Of a stretch of 5,496 nucleotides of DNA, positions 1-5,496 are shown piece after piece (within the stretch, counting starts at the first letter, position 1; every line of letters begins with the position of its first letter). The translations under genes and the position numbers were made by a program. Under the pieces are notes generated by a model. It was not told the origin of the DNA. It saw only the letters and a list, made by a program, of their open reading frames with translations, and did no database searches. The stretch covers positions 1 to 5,496 of the forward strand of contig JAPHUI010000048.1 of assembly GCA_026193755.1 (NCBI GenBank), given 5' to 3'. Source of the stretch: Ignavibacteriaceae bacterium (GTDB taxonomy: Bacteria > Bacteroidota > Ignavibacteria > Ignavibacteriales > Ignavibacteriaceae).

Positions 1-2228
1 AATATAAGATTGAAAAAATTAATCGATCGTACTGCATTATTGCACTAGGCAAACTTGGCGGTGGTGAGTTGAACTACAGTTCTGATATAGACATCATAAT
101 TTTTTATGATAAGGAGAGTAAAATTGGCAGCAGATATTACAGCGAAATTTTATCCGAAACCATTCAACTGTTCATGGATAAATGCAGTTTATCTGAATCG
201 GGAAGTTTGTATCGAATAGATTTGCGATTGAGACCCGATGGTAAAAGCTCGTTTGTTTGTAGAAGCCGGCAGGAGTATCTCGATTACTACGAAAGCAGAG
301 GTAACGATTGGGAGAGACAGATGCTTATTAAAGCAAGTTTTCTTGGCGGAAGTGAAAAACTTTATTCACAATTTACAAAGTATATCGATAGATTCATTTA
401 TCCTTCTACACATTTTATTTCGCCACTCGAGCAAATGAAAAAACTCAAGCAGATAATTGAGCGGGAAGTTGAGGACACAGAAAACATTAAATTAATTCCC
501 GGCGGAATAAGAGATATTGAATTCATTGTGCAGGCTTTGCAGCTTCTGAACGGAGGGAAAAACGAATCATTGAAAACAGGTCACACACTTACCGCACTTC
601 AAAAATTAAAACAGGAGAATCTGCTTACAAAAGAGGAAGAAGAAACTTTAATAACCGCTTACATTTTTTACAGAAATGTTGAACATTTTCTTCAACTGAT
701 GAATAATGCTCAGACTCATACCATTCCTGAAAGCGGAGAAATCGCTGAGAAATTAAGCTTTTATTTTGGTTTTAGAGATTTAAATAAATTCAAAGAAAAA
801 ATAAAAGAGTACCGGGAAAAAGTTAGAACTATTTTTAACTCGGTGGTTGGTGAAGGAAAAACAATTTCTCAGCAGAACAAAAATTTTGAGCAAATCAAAT
901 TCAACAATCCTCAGAGAGCGCTTAGCGATATAAAGTTTCTGAGAGAAGGAAAAGGATTAACTGTCAGCAGGAAGTTTGACAAAAAATCACTCGATTCATT
1001 CAGAAAAATAGAAGAAAACATTTTTGAATATTTGATTACCTCTTTTGATCCGGATCTCTGTCTGTCTAATTTCGTCCGGGTTATAAAACAAGCCAACTTC
1101 CCTTCTATTTGGTACGACGAATTCACCGATAAAAATTTCTTAACAATTTTTCTAACGCTTTGCGAAAGTTCTCAGATGGTAATTGATCTCTTTGCGGAAG
1201 ATAAAATTCTTCGAGAAGGCTTTTTAAGCAGAGATTTTTTAAGTGAAATAAGTAAAATTGATTTTGAGAAATCCCGATTGAAAGAATTGTCATTCAAGCT
1301 TGGAGTGCAATTAGCGCTTAAACTGATCGAACACAATTCGGCCTCAACAATCTTAAGCAAATCAGTAATTAAAAAGATTAAATCATCAATAAAAAACCAA
1401 ATAGCAAAAAAGAAATGGAAAAATGATTACTTCATCATAGTTCTCGGAAGTACAGGTATGCAGACAATGACTTTTGCTTCTGATATCGATTTAATATTTG
1501 TAGCAAAGGATTCAACTAAATACTCAAATATTCAAAGAGATTTTCAGGAACTACTGGGAATTCTGAAGAAGGAGCTAGCTCCTTTCCCGGTTGATTGCAG
1601 ACTGCGACCTGAAGGAGAAAGCAGCCAACTGGTTTGGGATTTCGAAAAGTACATTGAATATATTAACAAACGTGCAAGAATCTGGGAACTGCAATCGTTT
1701 TTAAAGGCGAGATTTATTTGTGGTAATGGTAAATTATTTAATAGCCTGGTTGATTCATTTATTAAGCGGTTATCACAATTAACAAAAGATGAAGTTCTAA
1801 AAGGAATAAGTGAAATGAGAGCAAAGTCGCTGTCAAGCTTTCCTGTCGAAATGAATTTAATTGATCTTAAAAAACATTCCGGTGGATTGAGCGATATTGA
1901 ATATATTGCTTATTATTTGCTCCTGACTAAAGTCAAGCGACCGCTTAATCTAATCGGAAAATCAATTCCTGAAATTCTCGCTAATCTTAAAGTAAGTAAA
2001 AAAGTTTTAAATGAGCTTGCAGATAATTACATTTTCCTTAAGAAATTAGAAATTTATAACCAATTGGTCTTCAGCAGCAGTTCTTCAAAACTCGCTGATG
2101 ACGATTTACGTTACAAAAAACTTGCACGCGTAATGGAATTGAAAGATGGGCTGGTTCTGAAAGCAAAACTTATGTCAGTCCTAAAAGTAAATAGGAAGCG
2201 TTTTTCAGAATTAATATCCGATAAATAA
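1..2228 (+). CDS. glnE: Bifunctional glutamine synthetase adenylyltransferase / adenylyl-removing enzyme, 5' partial
   Basis: GlnE is a cytoplasmic enzyme that attaches AMP to, and removes it from, a tyrosine of glutamine synthetase, tuning ammonia assimilation to nitrogen status (via PII in studied bacteria). The frame is open from base 3 and gives 741 residues to the TAA. Numbering from base 3, the N-terminal (removase-type) nucleotidyltransferase domain has GKLGGGE at 16-22, the metal-binding pair D28/D30, a third Asp before RLRP (D73, 75-78) and GGIRDIEF at 167-174. The C-terminal (adenylyltransferase-type) domain has G482-S483, D494/D496, D531 with RLRPEG at 533-538, and GGLSDIEY at 627-634. 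The TTG at 69 is an internal Leu codon inside the conserved GGGELNYSSDID motif, not the start. By comparison with E. coli GlnE (about 946 residues), roughly 150 N-terminal residues lie upstream. The C-terminal domain lacks the usual KLGG signature. The family call is firm; in vivo activity of each half is inferred. Confidence 0.95.
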   Translation, partial: YKIEKINRSYCIIALGKLGGGELNYSSDIDIIIFYDKESKIGSRYYSEILSETIQLFMDKCSLSESGSLYRIDLRLRPDGKSSFVCRSRQEYLDYYESRGNDWERQMLIKASFLGGSEKLYSQFTKYIDRFIYPSTHFISPLEQMKKLKQIIEREVEDTENIKLIPGGIRDIEFIVQALQLLNGGKNESLKTGHTLTALQKLKQENLLTKEEEETLITAYIFYRNVEHFLQLMNNAQTHTIPESGEIAEKLSFYFGFRDLNKFKEKIKEYREKVRTIFNSVVGEGKTISQQNKNFEQIKFNNPQRALSDIKFLREGKGLTVSRKFDKKSLDSFRKIEENIFEYLITSFDPDLCLSNFVRVIKQANFPSIWYDEFTDKNFLTIFLTLCESSQMVIDLFAEDKILREGFLSRDFLSEISKIDFEKSRLKELSFKLGVQLALKLIEHNSASTILSKSVIKKIKSSIKNQIAKKKWKNDYFIIVLGSTGMQTMTFASDIDLIFVAKDSTKYSNIQRDFQELLGILKKELAPFPVDCRLRPEGESSQLVWDFEKYIEYINKRARIWELQSFLKARFICGNGKLFNSLVDSFIKRLSQLTKDEVLKGISEMRAKSLSSFPVEMNLIDLKKHSGGLSDIEYIAYYLLLTKVKRPLNLIGKSIPEILANLKVSKKVLNELADNYIFLKKLEIYNQLVFSSSSSKLADDDLRYKKLARVMELKDGLVLKAKLMSVLKVNRKRFSELISDK

Positions 2229-2229
2229 T

Positions 2230-4173
2230 ATGACTAAATTTTACCAAAAATATTTCTACTTGCTGGTTTCACTTTTTGTCTTCATTATTTATTTGATTAC
2301 GCTTGCACCTTCTGTTGTTCAGATTGATTCGGGAGAACTTGCTGCAGTTCAAGCAACACTAGGTATTGCTCATCCAACTGGTTACCCGCTCTTCACAATG
2401 GTTGGTTATTTGTTTTCGCTTATTCCGCTCCCCTTCACAAAAATTTTTCAATTAAATATTCTTGCTGCAATTTATTGTGCTGCTGCGATTGGTGTGTTTA
2501 GTTATACGATTAAATTTTGTCTGGATAATTTATCGTCATTTAAAAACAAAAGTGCGATTCAAAAAGAATTTTCTAAAAAAAATAAAAAGAAAAGTAAAGA
2601 GAAGTTTGAACAGACTGAGAAAATCACTGAGATATCTGATAATCTGAAAATACTATCCGCAGTTTTTGGAGGATTGATACTTGCATTCAGCAGGACGTTT
2701 TGGTTCCAAAGCACTTCCGTTGAAGTGTATTCACTTCATCTTTTATTAATAACACTCATTATCTTTTCCCTTCTTAAGGCTTATGTAAGTTCCTTGGAAA
2801 AAGATAGATTGACTAACTGGCTGGTGTTTTCATTTTTACTTGCACTTGGATTTACAAATCATATGACCACTCTGCTCATCCTGCCGGGGACGGCTTACTT
2901 GTACTTCTCGAGATACAAATTCAATTCAGCAAGTTTTAAGAAACTTGCAATAATGATTTTATTTTTCATTCCAATCCTTATATTGGTTTATTTGTATTTA
3001 CCGATTCGCGCTTCACAAAACCCATTACTAAATTGGGGAAATCCAATTGACTGGGAAAGGATTTACAGGCACATAAGTGGTAAACAGTATCAGGTCTGGT
3101 TGTTTACTTCGTTTGACTCGGCAGGTAAACAGCTTAATCATTTTTTTAACATTCTGCCAGAAGAGTTTTATGTTGGTTTAGTCCTCGCCATAATAGGATT
3201 GTTTGTTTCAATTTTTAAAGCAAAAAAATTATTCCTTTTTATCTTCATAACGTTCGCGTTCACAGTTCTCTATTCAATAAATTATGATATTTATGATATT
3301 GATTCTTACTTTCTGCTTGCGTTTATAATGCTCTCTTTTTTTGCAGCTTTTGGTGTTCTGAAAATTTTAGAAATAAAAAGCCTTCCAAAAAATTATGCAA
3401 TGATTATTATTTCAGTTCTGGTTGCAGTTCAATTTTATTTTAATTTTTTAAACGTAAATCAGAGTGGGATTTATACATTTGAAGATTATACAAAAGCATC
3501 TCTGAATGGCGTACCCGAAAATTCAATTATATTCAGCTACCAGTGGGATTATTTTATTTCAGCTTCGAATTATTATCAATATGTGGATGATTACAGACAG
3601 GATGTTACAGTAATTGATAAAGAATTGTTGAGAAGGTCGTGGTATTATAATCAACTAAATCATCGGGACCCGAAAGTTTTAAACGGAGTCAGAAATGAAG
3701 TTGATCAGTTTTTAGTTGCTCTTCAACCCTTCGAACGCGATGAGAAAAATAAATTTGATCCAAACAGGCTCGAAACTTTATATAAAGCAATAATGAGTAA
3801 TCTCATCAGCACTAACATTGATAAAAGAGATTACTTTATCGGACCTGAACTTATTGAACAGGAAATGAAAAGAGGTGAATTCAGAATTCCCGAAGGATAT
3901 TCTTTGGTTCCTTATTTATTTTTTTATAAAGTGACTACAACTAATGACTATGTACCTGCACCTGACCCGGATTTTAAAATCAGGATTGCTTCAAATAAAA
4001 ATGTCTACATTGAAAACATTCAAAATATAGTCGGTAAGATGCTTTCGGATAGAGCTTTTTATGAAGTTAAATACGGACACACAGATCGGGCTAAAATATA
4101 TCTTAAGAAAATACTAAATGATCTCCCCGGTTTCCCCCTGCACCCTGCATTGCAAAATTTATTGAAAAACTAG
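2230..4173 (+). CDS. DUF2723 family multipass membrane protein (GT-C-like, putative protein O-mannosyltransferase relative)
   Basis: The 647-residue product is an inner-membrane protein. The first membrane helix (about 8-27) is followed by the family signature: TLAP at 24-27, DSGE at 33-36 and GIAHPTGYP at 45-53. D33 sits where GT-C glycosyltransferases carry the catalytic Asp in the first external loop. Further family-like motifs are TSVEVYSLH (162-170), FTNH (208-211) and LPIRASQNP (257-265). Hydrophobic segments lie near 74-96, 141-157, 168-187, 196-226 (probably two), 237-257, 314-330, 334-350, 359-378 and 388-406; residues from about 410 form a soluble, probably periplasmic C-terminal domain. 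A Lys-rich insert occupies 105-131. DUF2723 (TMEM260-like) proteins are related to lipid-linked sugar transferases, so O-glycosylation of exported proteins is plausible; donor and acceptor are unknown. ATG lies one base after the glnE stop without a Shine-Dalgarno, so expression probably depends on glnE transcription and translation. Membership is confident; enzyme function is inference. Confidence 0.9.
   Translation: MTKFYQKYFYLLVSLFVFIIYLITLAPSVVQIDSGELAAVQATLGIAHPTGYPLFTMVGYLFSLIPLPFTKIFQLNILAAIYCAAAIGVFSYTIKFCLDNLSSFKNKSAIQKEFSKKNKKKSKEKFEQTEKITEISDNLKILSAVFGGLILAFSRTFWFQSTSVEVYSLHLLLITLIIFSLLKAYVSSLEKDRLTNWLVFSFLLALGFTNHMTTLLILPGTAYLYFSRYKFNSASFKKLAIMILFFIPILILVYLYLPIRASQNPLLNWGNPIDWERIYRHISGKQYQVWLFTSFDSAGKQLNHFFNILPEEFYVGLVLAIIGLFVSIFKAKKLFLFIFITFAFTVLYSINYDIYDIDSYFLLAFIMLSFFAAFGVLKILEIKSLPKNYAMIIISVLVAVQFYFNFLNVNQSGIYTFEDYTKASLNGVPENSIIFSYQWDYFISASNYYQYVDDYRQDVTVIDKELLRRSWYYNQLNHRDPKVLNGVRNEVDQFLVALQPFERDEKNKFDPNRLETLYKAIMSNLISTNIDKRDYFIGPELIEQEMKRGEFRIPEGYSLVPYLFFYKVTTTNDYVPAPDPDFKIRIASNKNVYIENIQNIVGKMLSDRAFYEVKYGHTDRAKIYLKKILNDLPGFPLHPALQNLLKN
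2542..2622 (+). other. Lys-rich hydrophilic loop in the DUF2723 protein
   Basis: Residues 105-131 contain 11 lysines in 27 positions, including KKNKKK at 116-121, between the hydrophobic segments at 74-96 and 141-157. By the positive-inside rule this loop should be cytoplasmic. The underlying DNA is very A-rich, with a run of eight A at 2575-2582; the frame continues through it without a break. Confidence 0.7.
4170..4173. other. Overlapping convergent stop codons sharing CTAG
   Basis: The palindrome CTAG supplies both stop codons. TAG at 4171-4173 on the plus strand ends the DUF2723 gene, and TAG read from 4172 to 4170 on the minus strand ends the DUF4837 lipoprotein gene. The two coding regions therefore overlap by four bases, with no intergenic space for a terminator. 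Confidence 0.95.
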
Positions 4174-5288
4174 TCCTTAACTGCGTCCAGAAGATCTTCT
4201 TTTCTTTCTTTAGAAAGTTCTGCTTCCGTTCTGAATGATTGAAGAGTAACATCCATCTGCTGAATTAAATTTCTCTTGTAATACTTCGGAGCATAAACCG
4301 AACCATCAATCATATAAATTCGTTGTTGTTTTTCATCATAGAAAAAATAATTTACGAAAGGACCGCCCATTCCTTTTATATTAAGCTCCCATAATCCTTG
4401 TGTGAACAAAGCATACTTTCCATTTAAATTTACTTCTTTAACAACAAAATCATTCGCTGCCACTACGACGTATGATGAATCATCCATCGTCTGGTAAAAT
4501 TTCTTCGTTAATCTGTTTCTTATAACTTTAATTGAATCCTGTGTAAGATAATCCGGTGTTGCGTTATCAATCCAGTGAATAAATATCCAGCGTTCCATAT
4601 CGCTTCCCGGCGATCTTCTCAACCAAATAAATTTGTCCTCGGGTTTATTTAATGCAACTACATAATCTGCCTGGACATAAATTACCCATCCATAATCTTT
4701 CAAAAATTTTCCTTCAATTTTCTTTTGTTCATAATGCGGATTGTAAAGATTGCTGAACAGTCTTTCATCAGATTCTTTTTGGAAAGCATAGAGAAGATTA
4801 TCTGAATTTTGTAAGATTTTATGGTTGAGTTCCTGAACAGTAGGTGCTGACAGCACAACTACTATTTGATTTTTTGCCCAAAGGTCATACTTATAAACAA
4901 CAAAACTGGAATCTGTTTCAAGTTTTGATTTAACCGAAGAATCAACAACAGCATTAATGTATTTGGATGTCTGGCTGCCGGAATTCAAAGGTGCGGCAAT
5001 AATAAGATTTTTGGCTCTTTCATTATTATCAAGCTGTGATAAATTAATTCTTTTAAGAGTAAATAATTTTTCTGGCTGTGGAGTTGATATTTCCTTTTCA
5101 AGTACCAACTGAAGAGATTCACGCATCTGTTCATACTCTACTGAATCTGCAACAACATAAATTTCATCTTCAAAACCTTTTGCAGGTTTTTTAGATTCGC
5201 AGGAATTAAGAACAAAAGCAATAAATATTAATGATATAAATAAAACAATTGAAAAAAGTGTAAATGATTTCTTTACTTTGATTTTCAT
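4170..5288 (-). CDS. DUF4837 family lipoprotein of unknown function
   Basis: The 372-residue product starts with a lipoprotein signal: basic MKIKVKK, a hydrophobic core at about 9-27, and LNSC ending in C30, the likely lipidated cysteine. It should be membrane-anchored and face the periplasm or the cell surface. The body matches my memory of DUF4837, a Bacteroidota-centred family. It begins with a strand near 42-47 (EIYVVAD at 42-48), then has a DLWAKNQIVVVL stretch at 135-146, LRRSPG at 223-228 and IFIHW at 235-239. The most conserved part is GLWELNIKGMGGPFV at 298-312, followed by GSVYAPKYYKRNL at 329-341. No catalytic motif is recognisable, and no role has been assigned that I know of. The ATG at 5286-5288 is chosen because it begins the signal peptide; the next in-frame Met is residue 55. 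No Shine-Dalgarno is visible in the AT-rich leader. The gene converges on the DUF2723 gene and follows, on its own strand, a type IX cargo gene and its terminator. Confidence 0.85.
   Translation of the reverse strand: MKIKVKKSFTLFSIVLFISLIFIAFVLNSCESKKPAKGFEDEIYVVADSVEYEQMRESLQLVLEKEISTPQPEKLFTLKRINLSQLDNNERAKNLIIAAPLNSGSQTSKYINAVVDSSVKSKLETDSSFVVYKYDLWAKNQIVVVLSAPTVQELNHKILQNSDNLLYAFQKESDERLFSNLYNPHYEQKKIEGKFLKDYGWVIYVQADYVVALNKPEDKFIWLRRSPGSDMERWIFIHWIDNATPDYLTQDSIKVIRNRLTKKFYQTMDDSSYVVVAANDFVVKEVNLNGKYALFTQGLWELNIKGMGGPFVNYFFYDEKQQRIYMIDGSVYAPKYYKRNLIQQMDVTLQSFRTEAELSKERKEDLLDAVKD
5199..5288 (-). other. Lipoprotein signal peptide with lipobox
   Basis: The first 30 codons of the DUF4837 gene encode a type II signal peptide: four lysines within residues 2-7, a hydrophobic core (LFSIVLFISLIFIAFVL), then L27-N28-S29-C30. 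Asn at the -2 position of the lipobox is slightly unusual but tolerated. The cysteine codon is at 5201-5199. Residues after the cysteine are ESKKP, so there is no obvious acidic surface-export signal. Confidence 0.8.
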
Positions 5289-5300
5289 ATTTAATATGCA

Positions 5301-5334
5301 TAAAATTACCCCGGGTTTTGATGCCCGGGGTAAT
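5301..5334 (-). terminator. Rho-independent-type terminator for the type IX cargo gene
   Basis: A perfect 11-bp stem (5305-5315 pairing with 5324-5334, ATTACCCCGGG with CCCGGGGTAAT) encloses an 8-base loop at 5316-5323. Read on the minus strand it is followed by TTTT at 5304-5301, and it begins 17 bases after the TAA of the type IX protein. There is no T tract on the plus-strand side (CAAGGTTC follows), so it serves minus-strand transcripts. The GC-rich stem stands out from its AT-rich surroundings. The T run is short, so efficiency is uncertain. Confidence 0.82.
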
Positions 5335-5351
5335 CAAGGTTCAAAAAGATA

Positions 5352-5496
5352 TTATTTCGAGAGCACCATTTTTCTGGTGTCTATTTTCTGTCCGTCTGAA
5401 ACAAGCGAGTAGAAATAGATTCCGCTTGAAAAGCTAGACGCATTAAAGTTTACAGAATATTTTCCGGGAGATTGATAATTGTTAACAAGCGATATT
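5352..5496 (-). CDS. Type IX secretion (Por) C-terminal sorting domain of an exported protein, partial
   Basis: Only the last 47 codons are in the window, read on the minus strand from 5495 to the TAA at 5354-5352. They encode the second half of a type A type IX sorting domain: SLVNNYQSPGKYSVNFNA (residues 2-19), then SGIYFYSLVSDG (24-35) and the terminal block TRKMVLSK. The glycine, the [SG]GIYFY strand and the final KMVLxK are hallmarks of tails recognised by the type IX secretion system, which moves the protein across the outer membrane and usually has the tail cleaved off. The cargo portion lies beyond base 5496, so the function of the whole protein cannot be told. A hairpin terminator follows the stop. 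Confidence 0.93.
   Translation of the reverse strand, partial: ISLVNNYQSPGKYSVNFNASSFSSGIYFYSLVSDGQKIDTRKMVLSK

Noticed and set aside
69..71. TTG as a possible start codon for glnE
   Set aside because: It lies inside the conserved GKLGGGELNYSSDID catalytic motif, and the same frame is open and GlnE-like back to base 3. It is an internal leucine codon of a gene that begins outside the window.
911..1360. Open minus-strand frames within glnE
   Set aside because: They lie opposite well-conserved glnE sequence, have no recognisable protein features and no start signals; they are shadows of the real gene.
3283..3300. Two tandem copies of TATGATATT
   Set aside because: They encode the YDIYDI part of a motif that recurs in DUF2723 proteins; two copies within a gene do not indicate a repeat element.
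4189..4200. 12-bp perfect palindrome AGAAGATCTTCT followed by a pyrimidine-rich stretch, considered as a plus-strand terminator for the DUF2723 gene
   Set aside because: It has no unpaired loop, so a real hairpin would keep only about four A/T-rich pairs. The following stretch is interrupted by C, and the site is explained by codons of the lipoprotein's C-terminus.
4204..4217. Small inverted repeat CTTTC-TTTA-GAAAG
   Set aside because: Five weak pairs inside coding sequence with no T tract; expected by chance in AT-rich DNA.
4530..5147. D-S-hydrophobic triplets in the lipoprotein (DSV at residues 48-50, DSI at 251-253) as Bacteroidota O-glycosylation sites, possibly served by the neighbouring DUF2723 protein
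   Set aside because: The motif is so short that two hits in 372 residues are expected by chance; nothing in the sequence links the two proteins.
5301..5337. Bacteroidota-type promoter for the lipoprotein: TTG at 5337-5335 and TAATTTTA at 5308-5301, resembling the TAnnTTTG -7 box
   Set aside because: The -7 box misses the final G, the gap of 26 bases is too long for the usual spacing near 19, and the sequence is already explained by the terminator stem and T run.

Overview
The window is an AT-rich stretch of bacterial chromosome with four protein-coding genes packed almost end to end. Three things point to the Bacteroidota/Chlorobiota/Ignavibacteriota (FCB) lineage: a type IX secretion (Por) C-terminal sorting tail at the right edge, a DUF4837-type lipoprotein, and a DUF2723 membrane protein. 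Gene starts lack visible Shine-Dalgarno sequences, which also fits. The sorting tail resembles Ignavibacteria-type tails, and a full two-domain GlnE is, to my knowledge, uncommon in classical Bacteroidetes, so an Ignavibacteria-like organism is my best guess. This is inference, not proof.

Layout, left to right. Bases 1-2228 (+) hold the 3' three quarters or so of glnE, the bifunctional glutamine synthetase adenylyltransferase/adenylyl-removing enzyme; its start lies outside the window. One base later, 2230-4173 (+) encodes a 647-residue multipass membrane protein of the DUF2723 family (GT-C-like, related to protein O-mannosyltransferases). It converges with 4170-5288 (-), a 372-residue DUF4837 family lipoprotein, and the two genes share the palindromic tetramer CTAG as their stop codons. 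To the right, 5352-5496 (-) is the last 47 residues of a type IX secreted protein. Its stop is followed by a strong hairpin terminator at 5301-5334, which ends only 12 bases before the lipoprotein's start codon.

How the genes relate. glnE and the DUF2723 gene are probably co-transcribed, although their functions (nitrogen control and probable envelope glycosylation) are unrelated. The DUF2723 protein, the lipoprotein and the type IX cargo all concern the envelope, but the sequence does not show that they work together. No RNA genes, mobile elements, CRISPR arrays or long repeats were seen. The longest non-coding stretch is the 63-base gap at 5289-5351, which is mostly the terminator. I found no convincing new system. 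The points worth a second look are a diverged catalytic motif in the C-terminal GlnE domain, the shared stop codons with no room for an intergenic terminator, and the unexplained expression of the lipoprotein gene.
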